Positions 18,498-27,989 of a DNA stretch of 64,000 nucleotides are shown here, piece after piece. Source of the stretch: Colwellia marinimaniae (lineage in GTDB: Bacteria; Pseudomonadota; Gammaproteobacteria; Enterobacterales; Alteromonadaceae); the NCBI RefSeq assembly GCF_002207865.1, contig NZ_BDQM01000021.1, forward strand, positions 1-64,000, read 5' to 3'. Within the stretch, counting starts at the first letter, position 1. Each line of letters opens with the position of its first letter. The notes beneath the pieces were generated by a model. That model had not been told where the DNA came from and searched no databases. It saw only the letters and a list, made by a program, of their open reading frames with translations. The translations under genes and the position numbers were made by a program.

Positions 18498-19391
18498 CTA
18501 CTCTTGCAAACGTCTAATCTTACTGCGAACTCTCGAAATATTAGAGTCTTTGGCATAACGACCTTTTTGGATGTGACGGATTTGAAAGACGCCATCGATA
18601 TCTAGTGGGATGCCTTCACTGGAAATTAACCACTTAAAAGCGGTATCTTCATAGGTTTTACGCCAACGGTCATCTTCTGTTTGAAACATTTTTAACTTTT
18701 CGCAATAACCAATAGCGCGAGCAACATCACCATGGACAATTTGAAACGCGCCTTTGGCTTTATCGCGAGAATGTAAACTAAAACCATCAGCATCGATATC
18801 TACTAGTTGCGGTTCGCTATCTTGGCGCAACATAGGATCGTCTTGTGCTAACATTTCTGTGGTTCGTTCTTGCTGAGGGTAGTACAAGCTTTCTTGCTTT
18901 CCTTGTAGTTGCTCAGCTAAGGAATCTAAACAGTTTTCATGAAAAATAATGTCGCAATCAGTAAACCATAGCCAGTCGGCACTAGTGGTTCGTGCTGCCA
19001 TATTTCGGCCAATGCCGCGTCGAAATAATTTCCCTTTTGATAGCACTTGGAAATTCCAAGTGACATTCTTAACTGTTTGCTTATTGAAGAAATCTAAGAC
19101 TGCTTGGCTTTTAGTATCCTCGACAGCGTAAAAGACGGTAACCGTTAAAGCGCACTTAGTTGGTGGGTAATTGACAAAAGAGCTCAGCTGGTAAGTGAGC
19201 ATATTTGAATAGCCCCAGCAATGACTAACAATCTCTAACGTGAAAAAACCATCAACAGCTTTACGATCTTTAGCTGCAGGAATTGCCGTCCTAAACCAAG
19301 AAACAGGTAAAATTCTAGTGATAACTAAGCGGAATAAGTGAATGGCATAAGTGTTATACCAGCGAGGTGCATAAGTAGTTGTGGTCTTCAT
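18498..19391 (-). CDS. Glycosyltransferase, GT-A fold (family 2-like)
   Basis: Residues 45-120 resemble a GT-A nucleotide-binding half ([21 protein letters not shown]), with [25 protein letters not shown] carrying the DxD-type metal motif near residue 145. The C-terminal half has [18 protein letters not shown], similar to the galactosyltransferase-type acceptor domain. An N-terminal hydrophobic/basic stretch ([16 protein letters not shown]) could anchor it to the membrane. It lies between wzi-like and wecB genes on one strand, with an 11-base gap to wecB. The sugar specificity is not evident. Confidence 0.8.
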   Translation of the reverse strand: MKTTTTYAPRWYNTYAIHLFRLVITRILPVSWFRTAIPAAKDRKAVDGFFTLEIVSHCWGYSNMLTYQLSSFVNYPPTKCALTVTVFYAVEDTKSQAVLDFFNKQTVKNVTWNFQVLSKGKLFRRGIGRNMAARTTSADWLWFTDCDIIFHENCLDSLAEQLQGKQESLYYPQQERTTEMLAQDDPMLRQDSEPQLVDIDADGFSLHSRDKAKGAFQIVHGDVARAIGYCEKLKMFQTEDDRWRKTYEDTAFKWLISSEGIPLDIDGVFQIRHIQKGRYAKDSNISRVRSKIRRLQE

Positions 19392-19556
19392 TAGCTTATT
19401 GGCTTCTTAGTTATTCATACGTATCGAATGATGGAGTATATCATCATTTATATTTTTTGAAATTAGCCGTTAACTATTATTTACTTAGCCAAGATATATT
19501 AAGTTACCATTGCTAGCCAGCTAATCAGATAGTCTGTAATAAGTTACTGTCAGGGA

Positions 19557-21110
19557 TTAAAATCGGTATTCCCATTTTATATAGGCATCAAATTCGGTGC
19601 CATCTTCATAACTGCTTTCACTGCTAAGACTGTCTTCATTATTAGCAAATTTAGAATTGCTTACTATTACTCCAAGGGTAAAACGTGAATCGAGGGCGAT
19701 AAATTTATATTGACCATCAAATTGTAATACGTCTTCAGCAACTTGAGATACGGTGTTACCCATGTTTATATCATCAGGATACCAGTCACTATTGTCAGTA
19801 TTTAGTTGCGCTTTTCTAAATTTCAATTGCCAGCTATTGCCTGCTTTTGTTTGGATTAGAAAAGTAGCAACAAGAGTTTGCGCATCATTATCATAAGTTG
19901 AGCCGATAGTGCGATGATAATATCGATAGCCTGATTTATAAGTATTATGTTCATAAAAGCAATTAAGCTCAGGGCTTGGACCTGAACGGTTACAAGCCAC
20001 CTGCGTATCGGTATATTCTAAGTTGGCCATGATGCGCTGATTAAATAGGGTAAAGCGAGTCTCAATACCGTACATATCGGCTTTATCGGTGATTAAGCCA
20101 AAATTAGGTGAGCCATCTTCACCTATGGTTTGTAAATATAGCGCGTAAGGTAAATCAAATATGGTATCCGACCAGCGAATGTCATAGCCAGCTAGATGAT
20201 TACCTAATTGTGAAAGCATACTTGGATCACAAGTCGGCTTGCCGTTAGCACATTCTTGACCACCAGTGATTGCTTTCAAAAAATCGCCGATTGAACTAGG
20301 TTGACCTTCACCGGCCCACTGCAATGACCAAGAAAAACCCATTTCTAAACCGCGCAGTGGGCGAATGGTCGCGCGCGTGCTCCACATCATGGTATCAGCA
20401 ACGTAGCGGCTTGCTTCTAATTGCGCCATTTGTGCGGTAAGTGTCCAGGGGCCAATCCAGCTGAGCCAAGGGGTTTTGAACGCGTCAGAGTTATCGCGGG
20501 TGATAGCCATTGCGGGCAGTGCTCTTGAATTTGTCGTCATAATCAAATTAGTATCAATGCCAGGGCCCCACCAGCGCTCTATAGCACCGGCAGTTAATAC
20601 CCAGTTACCTAACTTATAGGCAAGATAACTACCGTCAAGATTGGCATCACTGCCTTGATTTAGCTCTGGATTATCATCTAAGCCAAGGCGGTAATTAACT
20701 TGTATTTTACCCGCTAGGTTGCCGACAACAAATTCATTGGAAAGCTCGATATTACCTTGGTCAAAATGATCGTTACCATAACTGGTAAAGCGATTTTGAC
20801 TGCTGGCTAAGTAAATAGTTTTCTTGGTGATGTTTTGTTTACCTGAAGCATATTTATAGTTATAGCGTACATGAGCAAGGGCTTGAATTTCTTCATCAGT
20901 CAGTAAGGCGGTATTAGCCGACAGAATGTCATCTTTAATGGCATTCCACATCAGCGGATAGGTCGTTACCGGTGCGGTAATCAAGCCGATATCAGCAAGT
21001 AGTTGAATATCATTTCTTAAAGCGAGATCATCTGGCTCTACCCAAGGTGCGGCAAAGCTCGCATTTAAGAAAAATAAGGAAATAAAGGCCAAGCTAGGCT
21101 TTAACAACAT
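19557..21110 (-). CDS. Wzi-like capsule assembly outer-membrane protein
   Basis: Wzi is an 18-stranded outer-membrane barrel lectin that anchors capsular polysaccharide to the cell surface. This protein has a signal peptide (residues 1-20, ending NASFA) followed by PWVEPDDLALRNDIQLLADIG, the N-terminal helix region typical of the family. The core GAIERWWGPGIDTNLIMTTN is the strongest Wzi signature. Alternating barrel strands follow, with a terminal aromatic residue (WEYRF). At 517 residues it is in the family range. AGGACG precedes the ATG. It is divergent from the glycosyltransferase at 21305 and upstream of the GT-wecB-GT genes, tying the island to a capsule or cell-bound polysaccharide. 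Confidence 0.9.
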   Translation of the reverse strand: MLLKPSLAFISLFFLNASFAAPWVEPDDLALRNDIQLLADIGLITAPVTTYPLMWNAIKDDILSANTALLTDEEIQALAHVRYNYKYASGKQNITKKTIYLASSQNRFTSYGNDHFDQGNIELSNEFVVGNLAGKIQVNYRLGLDDNPELNQGSDANLDGSYLAYKLGNWVLTAGAIERWWGPGIDTNLIMTTNSRALPAMAITRDNSDAFKTPWLSWIGPWTLTAQMAQLEASRYVADTMMWSTRATIRPLRGLEMGFSWSLQWAGEGQPSSIGDFLKAITGGQECANGKPTCDPSMLSQLGNHLAGYDIRWSDTIFDLPYALYLQTIGEDGSPNFGLITDKADMYGIETRFTLFNQRIMANLEYTDTQVACNRSGPSPELNCFYEHNTYKSGYRYYHRTIGSTYDNDAQTLVATFLIQTKAGNSWQLKFRKAQLNTDNSDWYPDDINMGNTVSQVAEDVLQFDGQYKFIALDSRFTLGVIVSNSKFANNEDSLSSESSYEDGTEFDAYIKWEYRF

Positions 21111-21304
21111 GAAAACGTCCTAAAGAGTGCAGTACACTAACAATAATAATGAATAATAAAAAACTACCACCAGAATATCAAAAGACAGCGATAGTAAAAA
21201 TTTTGCCGATTGTAGCAGTGTTGACCAGTGAACTCATCCACTGTTTAAAGCAAGTAACAAAAAAGTCGCAATTGCTATTAGAGTAGGCACACTTTTCAGG
21301 TATT

Positions 21305-22411
21305 ATGTTTGTTTTTATTCCACCTATTCACTCTATGTCTGATGTTTTCATGAAGCCTAACTGCGTATTATTTATTCCTGTCTCTTCACCTTCGGGTATA
21401 GGTGAATACATGCGCTCAATGATTATTGCTCAGGCACTGCAGTTGCGCTGGCCTAATATTAATATCCATTTTATTTTAAATGAGCAAGTTGCCTATTTTA
21501 ACGATTGTCCTTATATCGTTCATGCTTGTCAGGGTTCTCCTACCAAAGATGTAACAAGAGTTAACACTATTATTACTAATATTAAGCCTGATTTAGTGCT
21601 ATTTGATGCTTCAGGACGAGCTAAGCAATTTAAACAAGCACAAGCGGTTGGCGCAAAAGTCGCCTTTATCTCTCAGCATGATAAAAAACGCAGTCGTGGT
21701 TTGAAATTAAACCGCTTATTCAATACCGATATTCACTGGGTAGCACAACCTGACTTTTGTATAAAACCGATAAGTTATTGGCAACGCGCTAAGCTAAATT
21801 TGTTTAATAAACCTGCCCCTAAGAACATAGGCCCGGTTTTTGAAGTGAGCAGTGTCGATTATCAAAACCAGTTACTGGCACGATATGGTTTTGTTAAAGA
21901 GCAATATTTTATTTTTAATGCCGGCTCTGGCGGGCACCTAGTGGCAGGGGAACTTGCTGCAGATATCTATTATCAAGCAGCGCTGGCTTTTTCTCGGCAA
22001 AGTGAAATTAAATGCCTGGTTATTTTTGGTGATAACTATCCTAAAGAGCTGCCAGAAGATGACGATATCATTTGTCTGAAAAGTATTAATAATAAGGACT
22101 TTATCTCCTTGATAGTAAACGCGCAAGCTTGTGTTATCAGTGCCGGTGATACCTTGTTGCAATGTATTGCCTTGCATAAAGCCTGTGTCGCGGCACCGAT
22201 ATCGCCGGATCAGCCAGCGCGGTTAAAGTTATGTCAGCATAAACAATTAGTACTTGTGGCTGAAGCAACCCCAGCTAGCTTAGTGCAACAAGCACAGCGA
22301 CTCATTGAAAAAAAACAGCGTCAAACCCTGCTCGGTAATATGGCACAACTTGCGCCAGTAAAGGCGTTAGATATAATTGTCGATGATATCGCGGCGTTAT
22401 TTACGCATTGA
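21305..22411 (+). CDS. Probable GT-B-type glycosyltransferase
   Basis: The protein begins, after a short leader, with NCVLFIPVSSPSGIGEYMRS and has the two-lobed GT-B pattern: a glycine loop at the N-terminus and a later FNAGSGGHLVAGELAADIYY segment. The region SINNKDFISLIVNAQACVISAGDTLLQCIALHKACVAAP (in pieces) resembles the MurG/PseG-type C-terminal donor site. Family assignment is tentative. Alternative starts are ATG 21335 and ATG 21350, the latter matching the conserved N-terminus best. It is followed after 86 bases by a family 4 glycosyltransferase on the same strand, and diverges from wzi. Confidence 0.65.
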   Translation: MFVFIPPIHSMSDVFMKPNCVLFIPVSSPSGIGEYMRSMIIAQALQLRWPNINIHFILNEQVAYFNDCPYIVHACQGSPTKDVTRVNTIITNIKPDLVLFDASGRAKQFKQAQAVGAKVAFISQHDKKRSRGLKLNRLFNTDIHWVAQPDFCIKPISYWQRAKLNLFNKPAPKNIGPVFEVSSVDYQNQLLARYGFVKEQYFIFNAGSGGHLVAGELAADIYYQAALAFSRQSEIKCLVIFGDNYPKELPEDDDIICLKSINNKDFISLIVNAQACVISAGDTLLQCIALHKACVAAPISPDQPARLKLCQHKQLVLVAEATPASLVQQAQRLIEKKQRQTLLGNMAQLAPVKALDIIVDDIAALFTH

Positions 22412-22497
22412 TAATGCAAGTGATGTTCAGCACAGCAGTAATTAGCAAAAGACTCAGCAAAAAGTGTTACAAAATGAATGTTCAGGATGATAATTAA

Positions 22498-23589
22498 ATG
22501 AAAAATATTGCCATAGTAATAGATGGACTAACGGGCGGTGGCGCAGAACGGGTGATGATTAGTTTAGCCACCGAAATGGTTAGCCAAGGCCATAGCGTCA
22601 CCATTTTATCATTAAGTAATCGCTGCGATTATACCATCCCTAATGGCATTAATGTTTGTTATTTGTTTGACCATAAAGCCTCAAAAGTAGACAGATTTTG
22701 GCAGATAAAAGCCAGTATAATCAAACTCGAAGCCTGGTTTAGTGGCCGTGAACAGCAACAAGGTAAGCCTTTTGATCTAGTGTTATCTAATTTAGAACGT
22801 AGTAATAACTTACTCGTCAACAGCTGTATTTGCTCAGTCTATTATATTATTCATAATAGTGTTGAGGAAGAACTGCAGCGACAAAAAAAATTAGGTCCTT
22901 TCGCTTATTGGTACTTACTTAAATCTAAAAAAAATCTTTCTGACCAACATTTAATTACGGTGTCCAAGGGCATAGAGCAGGAAATATCTCAAGGGCTAGT
23001 CATCTACCCTAAAACTATAACGACTATTTATAACCCGTTTGATATTAAAGATATTCAGCAAAAAGCATTAATCGCCGATAGCGCTATACCCAAGGAAGCC
23101 TACATTATTCATGTTGGCCGCTTAGCTAAACAAAAGCGTCATGACATTTTATTTGCCGCCTTTGCTCTCGTTAGTAAAGACGTTAAATTAGTTTTATTAT
23201 GTAATAAGCCCGAGAAGGCGCTTAAGCTGGCGGTGAAGTATGGCGTAGCTGAGCGTATTATTTTACCTGGCTTTCAAGCGAATGCTTACAACTGGATAAA
23301 ACATGCCCAAGCCTTGGTACTTAGCTCGGATTATGAGGGCTTTGGTAATGTGTTATTAGAGGCTATTGCTGTTGGTACTAAAGTGGTCAGTACAGCCTGC
23401 CAACATGGACCAGATGAAATATTAACCGGGCAGTTAAGTGATTATTTAGTGCCTAGGCGAGATCCTAAAGCACTAGCAGCAGCAATCAATAAGGTATTAA
23501 ATAGTGAGCTTGATTTAAGCGCTGCTGACATTTTGACTAAGGTTAGTGCAAGTCAAATTGCTCGACAATATTTAAGCCTAGCAGAGTAA
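22498..23589 (+). CDS. Family 4 glycosyltransferase
   Basis: A GT-B enzyme of the retaining GT4 family. The N-terminal lobe starts IAIVIDGLTGGGAERVMISLA, the standard glycine-rich entry. The C-terminal lobe includes IHVGRLAKQKRHDILFAAF and the donor-binding EGFGNVLLEAIAVGTKVVST with the E-x7-E pattern, then CQHGPDEIL. At 363 residues it is full length, and GGATGATAA precedes the ATG. Together with the upstream GT-B gene it forms a two-gene plus-strand unit of the polysaccharide island. The sugar is not predictable. Confidence 0.9.
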   Translation: MKNIAIVIDGLTGGGAERVMISLATEMVSQGHSVTILSLSNRCDYTIPNGINVCYLFDHKASKVDRFWQIKASIIKLEAWFSGREQQQGKPFDLVLSNLERSNNLLVNSCICSVYYIIHNSVEEELQRQKKLGPFAYWYLLKSKKNLSDQHLITVSKGIEQEISQGLVIYPKTITTIYNPFDIKDIQQKALIADSAIPKEAYIIHVGRLAKQKRHDILFAAFALVSKDVKLVLLCNKPEKALKLAVKYGVAERIILPGFQANAYNWIKHAQALVLSSDYEGFGNVLLEAIAVGTKVVSTACQHGPDEILTGQLSDYLVPRRDPKALAAAINKVLNSELDLSAADILTKVSASQIARQYLSLAE

Positions 23590-23611
23590 ATAGCAATTGT
23601 TGATTAACAGC

Positions 23612-23644
23612 GACTATCTTAGCGAATTAATCACTAAGGTAGTC
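23612..23644. terminator. Hairpin between convergent glycosyltransferase and ygiM genes
   Basis: GACTATCTTAG and CTAAGGTAGTC form an 11-bp stem with one wobble pair and an 11-base loop, between convergent stops. No clear T-run follows on either strand, so it is a weak or Rho-assisted terminator candidate. Confidence 0.4.
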
Positions 23645-23669
23645 AGCTCTAAGTATTAATAAAAAACTG

Positions 23670-24275
23670 TTATGACCAATTATCCATAGCGCCACGGCGG
23701 CGAGTGAATAGTTTTGGTAAAATCAAACCTAAAATCAAACCTATGCCTAATACCAATGCGCCATTGAAGAACCATTGCTTTTTAATATTAGTATCTTGAT
23801 CTTTAATCTTTGTGCGTGTTTTTGTCAATGTCTGTGTTAACTGCTTAAGCTCTGCGGAAAGTTTTTTCTTATCATTAGTTAATAGGTTTACTTTGTTTTT
23901 TAGTTCATTTACTGCACCATCAAGTTGGCTGGTGAAGTCACTGCTAGTAGCTATTTTTTCCTTGAGCTCAGTTACCACAAAGCGAAGTCCTGCTTGTGTA
24001 GTTATATATTTACTTTCCACCCAGGTAGCGCGATTCTTATTATCTATAATTTCACTATAACCATTATCTTCAGCGCCGGTAATTTCGATTTTGGCACCGG
24101 CGATAATAGTGCCTAAAATTCTATAATTGGTGCCAGGGCCTGCATGCATATATATGAATAATTCATCAGAGATATAGCCCAGCTTGTAATTGTTTTCTGC
24201 CGCCTGAGCAGATGAAAAAAGCAAGCTAGATAAAGTGATAGCAATAACTGCTATGACGTTAATAACGTTATTCAT
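23670..24275 (-). CDS. ygiM: YgiM-like SH3-domain membrane protein (TIGR04211 family)
   Basis: The architecture is the YgiM one. A signal peptide (residues 1-25, SSAQA) is followed by a bacterial SH3 domain (YISDELFIYMHAGPGTNYRILG to RATWVESKYI, about 28-92), then a long coiled coil (about 100-165, LKNKVNLLTNDKKKLSAEL). A C-terminal membrane helix (FFNGALVLGIGLILGLILP) has a basic tail. In E. coli ygiM is next to cca; here cca is 18 kb away, while the gene faces ygiF. The role is unknown; envelope location is inferred from the domains. Confidence 0.9.
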   Translation of the reverse strand: MNNVINVIAVIAITLSSLLFSSAQAAENNYKLGYISDELFIYMHAGPGTNYRILGTIIAGAKIEITGAEDNGYSEIIDNKNRATWVESKYITTQAGLRFVVTELKEKIATSSDFTSQLDGAVNELKNKVNLLTNDKKKLSAELKQLTQTLTKTRTKIKDQDTNIKKQWFFNGALVLGIGLILGLILPKLFTRRRGAMDNWS

Positions 24276-24572
24276 AGAGAAACCAATGTAGTAATTAAAT
24301 CAAGTAAGACAAGATATTATGTGTTTGCCGCTTTGATGGCAAGCTAAGAATGATTTCATTATGCGCAAATAACAGCTCAAACCTTAAGCAGCTTTGATTT
24401 TTTATTGGCAAGTTAATAAGTAAGTTTAATAACCAGACGATAAAATAACGATGAACTCCTGGTAGGATGGTTGCTATCTTCTCTGGCTTTATAATCATTA
24501 AGGCAAACTCGCTATTGGCATATTGATGCACTAACGGTATGCTGGTTAAGTTATAGCTAAATACTTAATTGG

Positions 24573-26231
24573 ATGATAATGGTTACCGAAATAGAATTAA
24601 AATACTCCTTGCTCGAAAATAATGAGCTGGCACCAGTAAAGCAGATAAAAGCCACTATATGCCAATTACTCGCTGAGCATAACCTAGTCTTTGTCCAGCA
24701 AGATATGCAGTTAAGCAATCACTATTTCGACACCCCGAGTTTGACACTACGCCAACAAAAAATAGCCTTACGTACCCGAGGCACTAAATGTCAGGGTAAA
24801 GAACAACGTTTTGAACAAACAATCAAAACATCAGGCTCTGTCATTGCCGGTCTACATCAAAGGCCTGAATACAATGTTGATATTGAGGATGGTAAACCTA
24901 TTCTTGCCTTATTTCCCGCGAAACTTTGGCGGCCAGACTCAGATATTAAGCAATTACAGCAAGAGGTTATGGAACTTTTTTCAACTCACTTTACCCGTTA
25001 TACTTGGTTGGTTACTTTAGAGCATGCCATCGTGGAAATTGCCCTTGATTGTGGTGAGATTGCTTGTCAGGGTCATGCTAATAAACCACGTATTTATGAA
25101 ATCGAGTTAGAGTTGGTGAGTGGCGATACTCAGGCACTATTTGTCTTAACTAAGCTGTTATTTAGTCAATTAGCGCTACGACCCGGGCAGTTAACCAAAG
25201 CAGCTCGTGGTTATGCCTTATATCATGAGAGTATTTCCGCTGGCCCTAATCTTGAAAATAACGCTGTTATGGATGACACTATTGTTGAGCCAATCGCACT
25301 GACGATGATCGATTTTTCACAAGATAGCAGCCTAGATAGTGCCTTTAATCAAGGCATAGAGTATGCTCTCACTCAGTTACAACTCGGTGTGGATAGCTAT
25401 GTTGATGCGCCATCACTGACTAAATTGGGTAAAATAAGTGAATTACTTGCTCTACTTAGACAAGGGTTTTGGCTTTTTAATGAGCTCTTTACCGAGCAGA
25501 AATCAGCAGATGAAAAATTGCCGGGTGAGCATTTATCGCTTGCTCCGCAAGCACTCCGCAGTGAACTAAGTTATTTTATTCGCACCATTCACTGGGTCGA
25601 TAATGCCCGTTATATTCAAGCCTTAACTAACAAGCAAAGTTCATCTCAAAAGGCCGCGTCGGTAAACCAAGAATTGATAACTAAATTACAATTGGCTCAA
25701 CAGCGTTACCCAGATGAGGCGCAAGTATTGGCGCTCTTGCATAGCGAACGCTTTAATAATTTGCAATTAGACTTATTGTCTTTATTACTTGAAAGTAAGG
25801 CGGCTAAGATGGTTAAAACTCAACAGTCAGTGTCATTATTTGAGTTTGCCGCTAAACACTTAAGCAATAGCACTAAGTTGCTAACTGATGAGCTAGCTAA
25901 ATTACAAAAACCACAACAGCTTTCATCTACCGAGTTATATTTAACCGCGCACAGCTTGTTGATTCGTTCACTATTAACCACAAGTTGGTTTAGTTGCTTA
26001 TTCGCTGAGCCACAGAGTAATATGGTTAAAAGATTCAGTATGCCTTGGCTTGATATTAAGCAGGGTATTAGCGAATTACAATCTTTGCAGTTATTACAGC
26101 AACAATTAGTCCAGTTGCCTAAGCCAGAGATAAAATTACTGGCTTGGTTAACAAACAAGAGTGAAAATTTAATTACTGCACTAGATCAATCTCGCGCTAA
26201 AGCCTTAACAATGCAACCATATTGGCCATAG
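24573..26231 (+). CDS. ygiF: CYTH-CHAD protein, inorganic triphosphatase YgiF family
   Basis: E. coli YgiF hydrolyses inorganic triphosphate through its CYTH domain. Here residues 5-205 form the CYTH tunnel, with the ExExK signature TEIELKYSL, LSNHYFDTPSLTLRQQKIALRTRG and the catalytic Arg/Lys/Glu strands. Residues 250-550 form a helical CHAD domain (ELSYFIRTIHWVDNARYIQAL), a polyphosphate-associated fold. The length of 552 residues is longer than E. coli YgiF (433). The true start may be ATG 24573 or ATG 24579. The L,D-transpeptidase gene begins two bases after its stop, so the two are probably translationally coupled. Confidence 0.9.
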   Translation: MIMVTEIELKYSLLENNELAPVKQIKATICQLLAEHNLVFVQQDMQLSNHYFDTPSLTLRQQKIALRTRGTKCQGKEQRFEQTIKTSGSVIAGLHQRPEYNVDIEDGKPILALFPAKLWRPDSDIKQLQQEVMELFSTHFTRYTWLVTLEHAIVEIALDCGEIACQGHANKPRIYEIELELVSGDTQALFVLTKLLFSQLALRPGQLTKAARGYALYHESISAGPNLENNAVMDDTIVEPIALTMIDFSQDSSLDSAFNQGIEYALTQLQLGVDSYVDAPSLTKLGKISELLALLRQGFWLFNELFTEQKSADEKLPGEHLSLAPQALRSELSYFIRTIHWVDNARYIQALTNKQSSSQKAASVNQELITKLQLAQQRYPDEAQVLALLHSERFNNLQLDLLSLLLESKAAKMVKTQQSVSLFEFAAKHLSNSTKLLTDELAKLQKPQQLSSTELYLTAHSLLIRSLLTTSWFSCLFAEPQSNMVKRFSMPWLDIKQGISELQSLQLLQQQLVQLPKPEIKLLAWLTNKSENLITALDQSRAKALTMQPYWP

Positions 26232-26233
26232 AC

Positions 26234-27148
26234 ATGATGGTAAAAAATAAAAAATCACCTTATATTTCCCTAAGCCTTACTATTTTACTGCTATTTACTC
26301 AGCCGTTAATGGCAACCGTTTATGATCTGGGCAGTGTCAACAAGCGCCTTATTGGTAAAAACACCATGCACACTGTGGTCAAAGGTGATTATTTCCAGCA
26401 ACTGGCCGAGCAATATAATGTCGGCTTTTTAGCCTTACTGGCGGCTAATCCGCAGCACGACCCATTTTTACTTAAAATTGGTGCGCAGCTCGTTATTCCT
26501 AGTGAAATGTTATTACCCTTTATTACTCGTCAAGGTATCGTGATCAATTTACCGGAATTACGCTTGTATTATTTTTCACCGCAAGAAAATAAAGTACATG
26601 TATTTCCCGTGGGCATAGGTAGGCAGGGCTTATCAACACCATTAACGAGTACTGTTATTGGCGAAAAGAGAAAAGATCCTATCTGGCGACCTACACAAGC
26701 AATGCAGGAACGTCACTTTGCCGAACATGGTAAATATTTAGCTAAAGAAGTCCCCGCCGGGCCTAATAACCCTTTTGGTAAATATGCCTTACGCTTAGGC
26801 ACCAGCGAATACCTAATTCATGGTTCCAACCAGCGATTTGGCATAGGTATGCGGGCAAGCTCAGGTTGTATTAGAATGTATGATGATGATATTAAATGGC
26901 TTTTTGATAACGTACCATTGAATACTAAAGTGAGGGTGATTAACCAACCAGTAAAAATGTCTTATGAAAATGGTGAAAAGCAATTAATAGAAATACATCA
27001 ACCGTTAACCGACCTCGACGTAACAAAAAATAATGTCATTTTAACCAAGGCAATGCATCGATTTGTTGGCAGTACACGTGAGTACTGGCAGCAATTACTC
27101 CCCATCATCGAAAAACCCCATGGTTTAGTGGTTGAACTAGCTAAATAA
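26234..27148 (+). CDS. L,D-transpeptidase with LysM domain (ErfK/YbiS/YcfS type)
   Basis: A periplasmic L,D-transpeptidase that, in the ErfK/YbiS/YcfS group, attaches Braun lipoprotein to diaminopimelate of peptidoglycan. There is an N-terminal signal segment (YISLSLTILLLFTQPLMA), a LysM motif at about residues 44-92 (HTVVKGDYFQQLAEQYNVG), and then a YkuD domain with LIHGSNQRFGIGM and ASSGCIRMYDDDI, the catalytic Cys being about residue 212. ATG 26234 or 26237 is chosen over the upstream TTG because both lie beyond the ygiF stop. An Lpp-like lipoprotein with a C-terminal lysine is convergent just downstream, a plausible substrate. Confidence 0.92.
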   Translation: MMVKNKKSPYISLSLTILLLFTQPLMATVYDLGSVNKRLIGKNTMHTVVKGDYFQQLAEQYNVGFLALLAANPQHDPFLLKIGAQLVIPSEMLLPFITRQGIVINLPELRLYYFSPQENKVHVFPVGIGRQGLSTPLTSTVIGEKRKDPIWRPTQAMQERHFAEHGKYLAKEVPAGPNNPFGKYALRLGTSEYLIHGSNQRFGIGMRASSGCIRMYDDDIKWLFDNVPLNTKVRVINQPVKMSYENGEKQLIEIHQPLTDLDVTKNNVILTKAMHRFVGSTREYWQQLLPIIEKPHGLVVELAK

Positions 27149-27166
27149 CGGTAAAATAGTGCCAAT

Positions 27167-27212
27167 AAAAAGCACCTTAACGTTAGTTACAGTAACGTTA
27201 AGGTGCTTTTTT
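27167..27212. terminator. Bidirectional terminator between L,D-transpeptidase and lpp-like genes
   Basis: A 19-bp near-perfect stem, AAAAAGCACCTTAACGTTA with its complement, has a seven-base loop and T-runs on both strands. It serves both convergent genes. Confidence 0.92.
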
Positions 27213-27238
27213 ATTATTTATTAAGCTAATGTTTGTTA

Positions 27239-27496
27239 TTACTTCTTATATGAAGCAACAACATTATCAATTCGTTCGTTAGCGGCTTTAGCATCACTTG
27301 CTGCTTGCTCAGCAGCAGATTTAGCGGCTTTAGCATCGCTTGCCATTGATTGCTGTTGTACCTCTAAGTCGGCAACTTGGGCTGATAAGGCAGCAACTTT
27401 ACTGGTTAGTGAGCTAATGTTGGCATCAAGTGCCTCAGTGTTTGCACAAGCCGTTAGTGTTAAGGCTAAAGAAATAGCAGTGATTTTTTTTAACAT
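27239..27496 (-). CDS. lpp: Lpp-like (Braun-type) outer-membrane lipoprotein
   Basis: The protein is 85 residues. A lipoprotein signal peptide ends in the lipobox LTAC with the lipidated Cys at 17. The mature part, ISSLTSKVAALSAQVADLE, is a hydrophobic heptad coiled coil with an alanine-rich second half (AKAAKSAAEQAASDAKAAN). It ends ASYKK, and the C-terminal lysine is the residue that L,D-transpeptidases link to peptidoglycan. The mature chain (69 residues) is somewhat longer than E. coli Lpp (58). GGGA precedes the ATG. It shares a bidirectional terminator with the convergent L,D-transpeptidase gene, a suggestive enzyme-substrate neighbourhood. Confidence 0.88.
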   Translation of the reverse strand: MLKKITAISLALTLTACANTEALDANISSLTSKVAALSAQVADLEVQQQSMASDAKAAKSAAEQAASDAKAANERIDNVVASYKK

Positions 27497-27614
27497 AATG
27501 ATATCCCAAGTGAAGTTATTATTTTTCCCTGTTCGTTGCAGTATGGCACAAAAGAAAGCTCTAACAAAGCAGTTACATCTTTAGAGTGAATGTTACTATT
27601 AGAGCTTGAACTTA

Positions 27615-27953
27615 CTATTCATTTTCGCCTGAATAGTTGGAATTAATATGACTGACTAAATCATCCATCAGTTTCTTCTTTATTCCCAGCTGGTCTTCAG
27701 CGCTTAGTTGATATTTTTCTGCAAGAATTTGATAGTCACTTGGGGATAGACTTACCGTGAGACGTGGGCGCTTAGGTCTTTTATTTATCGGTAAACCCAA
27801 GATATCACGAATTTGTTCAGACGGACTTAAACCTGCATCAAGCGCTTCCTTACGGATAGATAGTTGAATTTTTTCTTCCATATCAAAAGCGACTTGCACC
27901 GCTTTTATCGCTTTAACTGATGACTGCCATTTATCGGGTATTTTTCTCGCCAT
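27615..27953 (-). CDS. Hypothetical 112-aa protein at the end of the PspA cluster
   Basis: I do not recognise a named family. The protein is basic and helical. The N-terminal part (MEEKIQLSIRKEALDAGLSPSEQIRDILGL) looks like a ribbon-helix-helix or other small DNA-binding module, followed by a basic linker INKRPKRPRLTVSLSPSDYQ and a helical tail. GGAAAG precedes the ATG, and it starts 36 bases after the DUF2491 gene stop on the same strand, so it probably belongs to the same transcript. A regulatory role for the PspA cluster would fit but is only inference. Confidence 0.7.
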   Translation of the reverse strand: MARKIPDKWQSSVKAIKAVQVAFDMEEKIQLSIRKEALDAGLSPSEQIRDILGLPINKRPKRPRLTVSLSPSDYQILAEKYQLSAEDQLGIKKKLMDDLVSHINSNYSGENE

Positions 27954-27989
27954 AGTACTTTCCGCTTAACGTTTAGATTAACTTTCCGC

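Noticed and set aside
24295-24531. 78-codon minus-strand frame between ygiM and ygiF
   Set aside because: No ribosome-binding site, no recognisable domain, and it lies in the divergent promoter region of two real genes. The composition looks like chance AT-rich translation.
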